A DNA stretch of 41,914 nt from a virus: IMG/VR virus record IMGVR_UViG_3300035670_000486, positions 1-41,914 of that record, one strand, 5' to 3'. Position numbers and translations under genes: made by a program. Of the stretch, positions 27,381-33,669 are shown piece by piece (the stretch's first letter is position 1; each line of letters begins with the position of its first letter). The notes below the pieces were generated by a model. The model had not been told where the DNA came from, ran no database searches, and was given only the letters and a program-made list of their open reading frames with translations.

Positions 27381-28378
27381 TGGCTTTACTATCTGGTAGC
27401 GGAAGTGCCGCTTATAAGAGCGTTGACAGAACAAACTTTACAGCCACTGCTGGACAGACTACATTCACCCTTTCCCAAGGTTACTCTGTTGGAGACATTG
27501 ATGTCTTCATGAACGGTATTAAACTTGTTGAGGGTGATGACTTCTTTGCAACTGATGGTACAACTGTTGTTCTGACTTCTGCCGCTGCAGCAAACGACTT
27601 CGTGCAGGTTGTTGCATATAACTCATTCTACGCTGCTAACACTTACACTAAATCTGAAGCTGACACTAGATATATGGTTGCCACTGGCCAGACGCCAATG
27701 CAATCATATTTGAGAACGCCAAACTATGGTGTTTCATCTTGGTCTGATTCTGCATCTGCTTCTCTAGAAGCGAGCGCTGGTGCTGGTACGCAAGGTGTTG
27801 GTGTTAAAGCATGGGGTCGTTCAGTATCCACATTCGGTGGAGACATTCATTACATAGCAGACACCAGAGGCGCAAGTGGATCTCATCGTTTCTATGGTTG
27901 GAATGGGTCATCGTGGACTGAAACAATGAAAATTGATTCAGCTGGTAGGATGAATACACCAAATCAACCTTGTTTTTATGCGTTTCAAGGGGCAACAGGC
28001 ACAACAACTTCTACTGGTGTTTTAGTTTTCACTTCTACTAGAATTAATGTCGGTGGTTCATATAATACATCTAATGGTAGATTTACTGCGCCAGTCTCTG
28101 GTAATTATATGTTCTCAGCGCACGTTTTACATCGAGGAAATGGTACATCTGGTAACCTCGAATTGACATTCTATAAGAATGGTTCTAACATTAACAGTCG
28201 CGGTATGGCATACTCTGTTGCTTCGCAGAGTAGCGGTCACATTCCAGTTCATACAACTGCTATTATTCCTCTAGTCGCAGGCGATTATGTTCAAACTGGA
28301 TTACATGCAGTGACTTCTGGTTCAGATGGTTATCTAGCCGATAACCTTGCCCATTTTTCAGGTTACTTAATTGGATAA
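27380..28378 (+). CDS. Tail fibre with C-terminal C1q/TNF-like globular domain
   Basis: This 332-aa fibre begins MALLSGSGSAAYKSVDRTNF, with a conserved fibre domain (TAGQTTFTLSQGYSVGDIDV, FMNGIKLVEGDDFFATDGTT) and TYTKSEADTRY, a known fibre linker motif. The last ~135 residues look like a C1q-type beta-sandwich: QPCFYAFQG, VLVFTSTRINVGGSYNTSNG, RFTAPVSGNYMFSAHVLHRG, LELTFYKNGSNI and ADNLAHFSGYLIG. The family has the same F.AP..G.Y.F.......G sequence. C1q-like tips occur on phage and bacterial adhesins and usually trimerise. This could be an alternative receptor-binding tip. It is followed after three bases by its likely accessory gene. Confidence 0.85.
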   Translation: MALLSGSGSAAYKSVDRTNFTATAGQTTFTLSQGYSVGDIDVFMNGIKLVEGDDFFATDGTTVVLTSAAAANDFVQVVAYNSFYAANTYTKSEADTRYMVATGQTPMQSYLRTPNYGVSSWSDSASASLEASAGAGTQGVGVKAWGRSVSTFGGDIHYIADTRGASGSHRFYGWNGSSWTETMKIDSAGRMNTPNQPCFYAFQGATGTTTSTGVLVFTSTRINVGGSYNTSNGRFTAPVSGNYMFSAHVLHRGNGTSGNLELTFYKNGSNINSRGMAYSVASQSSGHIPVHTTAIIPLVAGDYVQTGLHAVTSGSDGYLADNLAHFSGYLIG

Positions 28379-28381
28379 AAT

Positions 28382-28666
28382 ATGACAAAACAATATATTG
28401 TAGAATTAACTGATGCTGAAGATAAAGCATTAAGCGTTGTTGCTATTGATCAACACGATTGGATTTTAAATGTCGCGAAAGAACGCTGCCGTATTGCAAT
28501 TGAAGAAATTGTCTCTGCTGAAGTTCAACGTCTTTTAGCTGAAGGTAAGCCAATCACTGGAACAAAAGAAGATATTGTTCTAGCAGCGGATATTGAAACT
28601 GCAGCAGAACGCCAATTGCGCATGGAAGAAGAATTTAGAAAATTCCAAGAAGAACAACAAGGTTAA
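28382..28666 (+). CDS. Small conserved phage protein following a fibre gene, 94 aa
   Basis: This short acidic, helical protein reads MTKQYIVELTDAEDKALSVV, then DQHDWILNVAKERCRIAIEE, IVSAEVQRLLAEGKPITGTK, EDIVLAADIETAAERQ and a Glu-rich end. I recall near-identical patterns (LTDAE.KAL..V......W..N..KER.RIA..EIV) as small conserved proteins of unknown function in many phages, often next to fibres. No catalytic motif is visible. It sits between the C1q fibre and the tandem paralogues with 3-bp gaps on both sides. A fibre assembly or chaperone role is a guess from position only. Confidence 0.8.
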   Translation: MTKQYIVELTDAEDKALSVVAIDQHDWILNVAKERCRIAIEEIVSAEVQRLLAEGKPITGTKEDIVLAADIETAAERQLRMEEEFRKFQEEQQG

Positions 28667-28669
28667 TAC

Positions 28670-29278
28670 ATGAGTCTAGCTAGAAACATGTCAAAGGTTG
28701 ACGTTGACGGTAACGGATACGTCAACCAATCATCTTTGGCGAGCATTGATGGTTCTGTGTTTTCTGGTAGATTACCAGGAACAGTTTTCCCATCAGGTTC
28801 TTCCGTTCAAATGGTTTCTAGTTTATATCAGTGGTATAATTCTGTTTCTTTATCTACATCTTGGGTTGATGTGCCAAATATGGCATTATCAATAACCCCA
28901 AAGTTTAGTAATTCTAAAATAAAAGTTGAGATGCGTTGGTTTGGGGAAACACAAACTGCATGGGACGCTGTGTTTGGTATTACTAGAAATGGTACATTAA
29001 TCAACATGCCAATCAACGTTTCTACTAGAGATCCAGCTATTGCGATACCATGTCAAACATATATTGCAGATGATAACAACAGCACGCCAGAATTAGCTTA
29101 TATCTACACTGTTGACACACCGAACAGTATAAACGTTCCAGTCACTTATAGATTAGTATGTAAATGTAACACAACTGGTAGAACATTGATCACTGGTAAA
29201 GTTTTTGATACAGGTAACGGTGGAACAAACTACGAACAAGGTTCTTGCGAGATTATCTTAACGGAGTATGCATTTTGA
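28670..29278 (+). CDS. Fibre paralogue 1 of 3 (putative receptor-binding/fibre tip protein)
   Basis: This 202-aa protein starts MSLARNMSKVDVDGNGYVNQ, the ARN(M/I) start typical of phage fibre tips, and has a beta-rich C-terminal ~130 residues: WVDVPNMALSITPKFSNSKI, MRWFGETQTAWDAVFGITRN, ADDNNSTPELAY, YRLVCKCNTTGRTLITGKVF, NYEQGSCEIILTEYAF. The next two genes are clear paralogues over the same region. Arginines are mostly AGA, unlike the sheath gene. It ends in a TTGA overlap with paralogue 2. The role as an adhesin is inferred from the family, the cassette position and tandem diversification. Confidence 0.82.
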   Translation: MSLARNMSKVDVDGNGYVNQSSLASIDGSVFSGRLPGTVFPSGSSVQMVSSLYQWYNSVSLSTSWVDVPNMALSITPKFSNSKIKVEMRWFGETQTAWDAVFGITRNGTLINMPINVSTRDPAIAIPCQTYIADDNNSTPELAYIYTVDTPNSINVPVTYRLVCKCNTTGRTLITGKVFDTGNGGTNYEQGSCEIILTEYAF

Positions 29279-29898
29279 GTAACGCTAGAAATATGGCTAG
29301 GTTAAAAGCAACCAGCGCGGGTGTTATTGCGACTGCGTCTATGCCTCCAGTATCACCATCTAAGGTTTCTACTGGAACTGTTAACAGAAACTACCTACCT
29401 TCTGGTAGCGTTTTACAGGTTGTTTCCAAAGTAAACACTTCATATAGCACAGCCACTGTAGATCTTGGTTATTGGACAACCGTGCCAGATATGTCATTAC
29501 AGATAGTGCCACTACGAGCAAATTCTAAATTTAGAATTGATATTCGTTGGGGAGGTGAAGTTGCTGGTGCATGGGACGTTGTTTTTGCAATAAGTAGAAA
29601 TGGTGCTATTATTGGCACTCCAACCCAAGAAGGATCCCGTATGGGCGCAGTTGGTATGCCGTTGCAATCATACATTGATGATGATAATAATAGCACTTTA
29701 GAGTATTCGTGCTTCTCATACATTGATGAACCAAATCTTGGTCAAACGCTATCAGTTCTACCACAGACATACAGTTTAGTTGCTAAAGCGTGGACTTCTA
29801 GAACATTATATACTGGGTGTGTTGTTAACATTGGACAAGATAGTTCAAACTATGAGAGAATCTCAACAGAGATTAGTATAACAGAGATAGCGACATGA
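29275..29898 (+). CDS. Fibre paralogue 2 of 3, probable TTG start
   Basis: Alignment to paralogues 1 and 3 (MSLARNM and MSKARNI) shows that this protein starts at the TTG at 29275, giving (M)SNARNMARLKATSAGVIATA. An in-frame ATG at 29245 lies inside paralogue 1, gives an unmatched ten-residue leader, and was rejected. The resulting 207-aa protein keeps the beta-rich core: WTTVPDMSLQIVPLRANSKF, IRWGGEVAGAWDVVFAISRN, DDDNNSTLEYSCFSYIDEPN, YSLVAKAWTSRTLYTG and ISTEISITEIAT. The loops between these differ strongly from those of its neighbours. It overlaps the stop of paralogue 1 at TTGA and the start of paralogue 3 at ATGA. Translation is therefore probably coupled. Confidence 0.82.
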   Translation: MSNARNMARLKATSAGVIATASMPPVSPSKVSTGTVNRNYLPSGSVLQVVSKVNTSYSTATVDLGYWTTVPDMSLQIVPLRANSKFRIDIRWGGEVAGAWDVVFAISRNGAIIGTPTQEGSRMGAVGMPLQSYIDDDNNSTLEYSCFSYIDEPNLGQTLSVLPQTYSLVAKAWTSRTLYTGCVVNIGQDSSNYERISTEISITEIAT

Positions 29899-30497
29899 GT
29901 AAAGCAAGAAATATAGCTAGATTGATGTTGAACAGTTCTGGTGTACTGCCAGAGAGCTCAATTCAAACAATTAGTGCTTCAAATATCACTTCAGCATTAT
30001 CACCATCAACAACATCGTCTGGTCAGGTTTTACAAGTTCAAACATCGTTTTATGGGTGGTATAATAGTCAAACATTGACAGCTTCTTGGCAAGATGTACC
30101 AAATATGGCTGTTAGTATTACACCTAAAACATCTAATTCTAGATTTAGAGTTGACGTTAGATGGTTTGGCGAAGTTTCTTCCGCGTGGGATGTCACTTTT
30201 GGCATTACACGAAATGGTACAGCAATTAATTTACCTTCGCAAGAATATAGTCGTCATGGGTGCTTGGGTATGCCTAATCAATCATACGTCCAAGATGATA
30301 ATGACTCAACGCCAGAATATTCATTCTTTTCAACAATAGACTCCCCAAATACATTAAGTGCATTAACATACAGAATGGTGTATAGATGTTATTCTGGTAC
30401 AAGAACAATTTACAATGGGCGAGTTTTCAGCGGAACTACCAACGGTAACTACGAACAGGGTTCTGCATCAATTACAGTAACGGAGTATGCTACATGA
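29895..30497 (+). CDS. Fibre paralogue 3 of 3
   Basis: This 200-aa protein has the shared start (MSKARNIARLMLNSSGVLPE) and the shared core: WQDVPNMAVSITPKTSNSRF, VRWFGEVSSAWDVTFGITRN, QDDNDSTPEYSFFSTIDSPN, YRMVYRCYSGTRTIYNGRVF, NYEQGSASITVTEYAT. It looks closer to paralogue 1 in the ITPK, RWFGE, GITRNGT and NYEQGS blocks, and closer to paralogue 2 at SAWDV and SIT.TE. This pattern suggests duplication followed by exchange. It starts at an ATGA overlap and ends in another ATGA overlap with the small accessory gene. It is presumably a fibre tip or a variant receptor-binding protein. Confidence 0.82.
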   Translation: MSKARNIARLMLNSSGVLPESSIQTISASNITSALSPSTTSSGQVLQVQTSFYGWYNSQTLTASWQDVPNMAVSITPKTSNSRFRVDVRWFGEVSSAWDVTFGITRNGTAINLPSQEYSRHGCLGMPNQSYVQDDNDSTPEYSFFSTIDSPNTLSALTYRMVYRCYSGTRTIYNGRVFSGTTNGNYEQGSASITVTEYAT

Positions 30498-30802
30498 GAC
30501 ATCAAGCAATTAGAAACCTATATCCAAATGTTTGGACAATCTCAACTGATGAAACTGGCGATCATGCATTTGACCAAGTTGGAGTTGCTATCGAGTATGA
30601 TGAAGGTTTAGTTGCTGCAGAAGCGCAACGTTTAAACACAGAGGCACTAAATAATCAGTATAAGTCTTTGAGAGCAAAAGAATATCCATCAGTTAAAGAG
30701 TTTGCGGATGCTATGTATTGGGCATCGCAAGGTGATGATACAAAGCTCCAAGAATATTACGCAGCATGTGCTGCTGTAAAAGAAAAATATCCAAAGGGTT
30801 AA
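30494..30802 (+). CDS. Small fibre-accessory protein with a KEYPS...KYPK C-terminal module, 102 aa
   Basis: This 102-aa protein has an N-terminus unlike its relatives (MRHQAIRNLYPNVWTISTDE). Its C-terminal module YKSLRAKEYPSVKEFADAMY, with an end AAVKEKYPKG, is the pattern seen again in the genes at 32290 and 33263. I recall such R.(E/Q)YPS.E...D..Y...........VK.KYPKP modules from small phage tail-assembly or fibre-associated proteins. It follows the three tandem paralogues by an ATGA overlap. A chaperone or connector role for the preceding fibre is inferred from this repeated association, not from a known function. Confidence 0.8.
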   Translation: MRHQAIRNLYPNVWTISTDETGDHAFDQVGVAIEYDEGLVAAEAQRLNTEALNNQYKSLRAKEYPSVKEFADAMYWASQGDDTKLQEYYAACAAVKEKYPKG

Positions 30803-30805
30803 TCC

Positions 30806-32278
30806 ATGTCATTATTATCAGGTAAAACTGCTTCATCATATTCTCAGTACACAGCAGACCAGTTAATTGGTAATGGTTCACAGACAGTTTTTTCATTGTC
30901 TAGAACCCCACCGTCACCAGCTGCATTGATTGTTACCATTGATGGTATTAAACAACATAGTTCTACATACTCTGTTGGTTCAAATCAAATTACATTCTCT
31001 GAAGCCCCACCAAGCGGTTCTTCTATTGAATGTACAGCTATTGGTTCTCCAGGTATTGCATATGAACCAACTGACGGTTCTATTACTGCTCAAAAGTTAG
31101 CAGGTGAAGCTGTAACCACAGTAAAGATTGCAGATTCTGCAATTACTACTGCCAAAATTGCAGATGGTTCTTTAACCGCTTCAAAATATGACAGTTTAAG
31201 TTCTAATGGAACTGGCGGATTGGCCATGCCATCTGGCACAACTGATCAAAGACCGCTGAATCCACCAAACGGAACTGCTCGTTATAATACAGATTTTAGA
31301 TGCGTTGAATATTACTATAACACATTCTGGTTAACTGCAGATCCATCACAACAACCTACAATGCCTGTTGGTTCTCATATTTGGACCAACAATCAGAGCA
31401 ATGGTTATATTGCTTCAATTGGTAAGTCTTGGACGGCTCGCGGAGAGCAAACTTCAGATTTGACATGGGTTGTCCCTGCAGGGGTTTATTGGATTTTTGT
31501 TAAGTTGTGGGGTGCTGGTGGAGGTGGCGGTGCATATGGTGGTTGGCGCCAAGGTTCCAACGGAGGTGGCGGTGGATATACTCAGGCTATTATTCCAGTA
31601 GTTCCTGGGGAAACTATGACAACACGAGTTGGCCAACGTGGTTATGCCCGTTGGGGAGCCAACAGAGCATATCCAGATGGTGGCGGATCATCAACTGGTG
31701 GTGGTGACAATCAATATACTGCTGCAGGTGGCGGATCAAGTTCAATCAAAATTCCTTCAGTTTCTTCAGAATATTGCCTATTCGCAGGCGGTGGCGGTGG
31801 CGGTGGTTCTGTAACTGGTTATGCTTTTAATTCTGGTGGCGCAGGTGGTGGATTACAAGGTCAACCTGGGGCAAGAACATCATACACCCAAAGTAGCGGT
31901 ACAAATTTTGGCGGCGGTGGCCAACAAACAACTGGTGGAAGAGCTGGATCTGGTAATAACACATCAGGCGGCGCAGGTTCATTTAAACAAGGTGGTACTC
32001 ACCAAAACGGAAACTGCTATGGTGGCGGTGGCGGTGGCGGATGGTATGGCGGTGGTTCTGGCGCTTATGGTGGTTCATCTATGGGTGGCGGTGGTGGTGG
32101 TTCTGGCTACGTTCACCCATCTATAACAGGTATGACTATGACTGGTTCTGGTAATATCCCAGCTAACCACACTGACGTTTGGCTTGGTCGTTTTGTTGGA
32201 CAAGATGATCTACAATACGCTAGAGGTGGTGAAGAGGATGGCTTCGGTGGTCCTGGTCTGATGATTTGGTGGTGGTAA
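30806..32278 (+). CDS. Tail fibre/adhesin with large glycine-rich receptor-binding domain
   Basis: This 490-aa protein has three parts. The N-terminus (MSLLSGKTASSYSQYTADQL, FSLSRTPPSPAALIVTIDGI, KQHSSTYSV) is a conserved fibre domain. A helical or repeated stretch follows (ITAQKLAGEAVTTVKIADSA, ITTAKIADGSLTASKY). After LTWVVPAGVYWIFVKLWGAG, residues ~233-440 form a glycine-rich domain with runs such as GGGGGAYGGWRQGSNGGGGG and GGGGGGGWYGGGSGAYGG. The start of this domain (VPAG...V.LWGAGGGGG) is typical of phage tail glycine-rich domains. Poly-Gly II helices are known in the adhesin gp38 of T-even-like phage S16. It ends in GFGGPGLMIWWW. It is probably the main receptor-binding tip of one fibre. 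Confidence 0.88.
   Translation: MSLLSGKTASSYSQYTADQLIGNGSQTVFSLSRTPPSPAALIVTIDGIKQHSSTYSVGSNQITFSEAPPSGSSIECTAIGSPGIAYEPTDGSITAQKLAGEAVTTVKIADSAITTAKIADGSLTASKYDSLSSNGTGGLAMPSGTTDQRPLNPPNGTARYNTDFRCVEYYYNTFWLTADPSQQPTMPVGSHIWTNNQSNGYIASIGKSWTARGEQTSDLTWVVPAGVYWIFVKLWGAGGGGGAYGGWRQGSNGGGGGYTQAIIPVVPGETMTTRVGQRGYARWGANRAYPDGGGSSTGGGDNQYTAAGGGSSSIKIPSVSSEYCLFAGGGGGGGSVTGYAFNSGGAGGGLQGQPGARTSYTQSSGTNFGGGGQQTTGGRAGSGNNTSGGAGSFKQGGTHQNGNCYGGGGGGGWYGGGSGAYGGSSMGGGGGGSGYVHPSITGMTMTGSGNIPANHTDVWLGRFVGQDDLQYARGGEEDGFGGPGLMIWWW
31507..32118 (+). repeat. Glycine-rich low-complexity segment (poly-Gly)
   Basis: The DNA is dense in GGTGGC/GGCGGT-type runs coding for repeated GGGGG blocks broken by Tyr, Trp, Ser, Asn and Gln. 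It is GC-rich compared with its surroundings and produces many false ORFs in other frames. It is coding, not a regulatory repeat. Confidence 0.85.
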
Positions 32279-32289
32279 TGGAGAATAAA

Positions 32290-32619
32290 ATGGATATCAT
32301 ACAAGCACTAATGTTTATTATGCCCATGGCGAAATACCACTTCAATGGAGATACCATCCCTGAAGGTGGTTGGGTTTATGAAGATTTAGTTTGGGATGAT
32401 TTATTCTTCCCAAAACCAACAGAGCAACAACTAAAAGAAGCCTATGCGTTGAGTCAGGCTACTTATAGCAATCCATCTGGTGATTATAGAAATCTTCGTA
32501 AAGAACACTTTCCAACAGCCGAAGAACAACTAGCTATGATCTACGATGTTGGTATTGAAGGGTGGAAAGAATATATCAAGAATGTCAAACTTAATATTCC
32601 AAAGCCAGAGGTAAACTAA
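32290..32619 (+). CDS. Small fibre-accessory protein with a KEHFPT...PKPE module, 109 aa
   Basis: The start was set at 32290 because GGAG at 32280-32283 is spaced six bases upstream; an in-frame ATG at 32278 (TAATG with the fibre stop) is the alternative. The protein reads MDIIQALMFIMPMAKYHFNG, GGWVYEDLVWDDLFFPKPTE, QQLKEAYAL, with the C-terminal module YRNLRKEHFPTAEEQLAMIY and WKEYIKNVKLNIPKPEVN. The first residues are hydrophobic, but they look like part of a small domain, not a cleaved signal. The C-terminal module is shared with 30494 and 33263. It directly follows the glycine-rich adhesin. Function is unknown; an assembly partner for that adhesin is the natural guess. Confidence 0.8.
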   Translation: MDIIQALMFIMPMAKYHFNGDTIPEGGWVYEDLVWDDLFFPKPTEQQLKEAYALSQATYSNPSGDYRNLRKEHFPTAEEQLAMIYDVGIEGWKEYIKNVKLNIPKPEVN

Positions 32620-32620
32620 T

Positions 32621-33253
32621 ATGGCATTAACACGAATTAATCCAAACCTTCTTTCAGATAATGCTATCAGCACAGCAAAGTTAGCAGATAGTTCAGTTAC
32701 TTCTGCTAAGATAGCAAACTCTACTATTATTGGTACAGACTTGGGGTTCCCAGGTGTAACATATCAGATTAAATCTGCAATGTACAATACACAGTTCTCT
32801 ATGTCTTCTGGTACAATGTATGATTTGAACTGTGGTATTACAATTACCCCAACAACCAATACCAGTAAGTTTATGCTTCTTGGTTATGGTCACGCTGATG
32901 ATAACTCTTCAACTTCTTGGGGTATTGGTTTAGCAATTATGTGTGAAGTTTCTGGTTATGGTAACAGATATTATTCTCACCAAGGTACTCACCACACTTA
33001 TGTTTCTGGTTCGGCAGACCACTATTTCCACGCCAACATTCAAGAAGTGGATGACGGTTCTGGACATGAAGGTGGTTCTATTCCAATTGTTGCTGGTGTT
33101 CCGAGAACTTATCGTTTATATGGTTGTTCTCACAACGACTCTTGCCGTTGGAATGCTTCTAGTATTTCTCAAAACTCTGCGACATTATCTAGATCCCCAG
33201 GTAATTCTAACACCTATGGTTCCAGATTTATTGTTATTGAATTTGCAGGTTAA
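32621..33253 (+). CDS. Putative tail fibre/tip protein, 210 aa
   Basis: This 210-aa protein opens with MALTRINPNLLSDNAISTAK, LADSSVTSAKIANSTIIGTD, which is a fibre shaft start. Its beta-rich C-terminus (CGITITPTTNTSKFMLLGYG, IPIVAGVPRTYRLYGC, SRFIVIEFAG) has the same block order as the three paralogues at 28670-30497: ITP..NTSKF, then (I/V)P...TYRL, then a short terminal strand. It is probably a distant member of that fibre-tip family. It carries clustered His residues (YYSHQGTHHTYVSGSADHYF). It is followed after nine bases by another small module protein. Adhesin function is inferred. Confidence 0.78.
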   Translation: MALTRINPNLLSDNAISTAKLADSSVTSAKIANSTIIGTDLGFPGVTYQIKSAMYNTQFSMSSGTMYDLNCGITITPTTNTSKFMLLGYGHADDNSSTSWGIGLAIMCEVSGYGNRYYSHQGTHHTYVSGSADHYFHANIQEVDDGSGHEGGSIPIVAGVPRTYRLYGCSHNDSCRWNASSISQNSATLSRSPGNSNTYGSRFIVIEFAG

Positions 33254-33262
33254 GGATAAAAC

Positions 33263-33640
33263 ATGATTGATTTACAAACTCAAAGATCAAAAGCACCAAC
33301 TAGAATTTTATCGGATATTGCAACTGAAAATTCTTTGAAATTTTTACTTGTTGGCGCTGTTGATGAAAATATCAAAGAAGCAGATTTCAATAGAGTTATT
33401 TGGATGCCTTTGGATAAGACTTTTGTTAATGGTACAGAAAAATCTTTACCATCTCCAGTTACATGGAGTTATTTCAAGCAGAGATTAGAAGAATACCTCT
33501 TAATGATTGATTACAAATATAATCGAAGAAATGAATATCCATCTATTGAAGAACAACTTGACACTATCTTCCATGACGGTCTAGATGTTTGGAAAGAACA
33601 AATCCAAGCGATCAAAGATAAGTATCCAAAACCAGAATAA
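33263..33640 (+). CDS. Small fibre-accessory protein with an NEYPSIEEQLD...KYPKPE module, 125 aa
   Basis: This 125-aa protein reads MIDLQTQRSKAPTRILSDIA and WMPLDKTFVNGTEKSLPSPV, with the most complete C-terminal module of the three relatives: YKYNRRNEYPSIEEQLDTIF, HDGLDVWKEQIQAIKDKYPK plus PE. I recall this EYPS.EEQLD.(L/I)(Y/F)..G...WK..I..(I/V)K.KYPKP sequence from many phage tail proteins, as a free protein or as a fibre C-terminus. It closes the fibre cassette. The next gene begins the neck/packaging block after a 29-bp gap with a promoter-like element. Function is not established. Confidence 0.82.
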   Translation: MIDLQTQRSKAPTRILSDIATENSLKFLLVGAVDENIKEADFNRVIWMPLDKTFVNGTEKSLPSPVTWSYFKQRLEEYLLMIDYKYNRRNEYPSIEEQLDTIFHDGLDVWKEQIQAIKDKYPKPE

Positions 33641-33661
33641 ATAGTTCTATTACGAACTAGG
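33636..33661 (+). promoter_or_regulatory. Candidate late promoter plus inverted repeat before gp13
   Basis: AATAAATA (33636-33643), a late -10-like octamer, overlaps the stop codon of the preceding gene and lies 26 bp before the gp13 start. An exact inverted repeat, TAGTTC (33642-33647) and GAACTA (33654-33659), follows. It would form a hairpin close to the AGG-type ribosome-binding site. It marks the switch from the fibre cassette to the neck genes. Confidence 0.5.
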
Positions 33662-33669
33662 AAAATCTA

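Noticed and set aside
31821-32126. Plus-strand open frame rich in Val and Ala within the glycine-rich adhesin
   Set aside because: Alternate-frame reading of GGTGGC runs; the composition is an artefact of the glycine codons.
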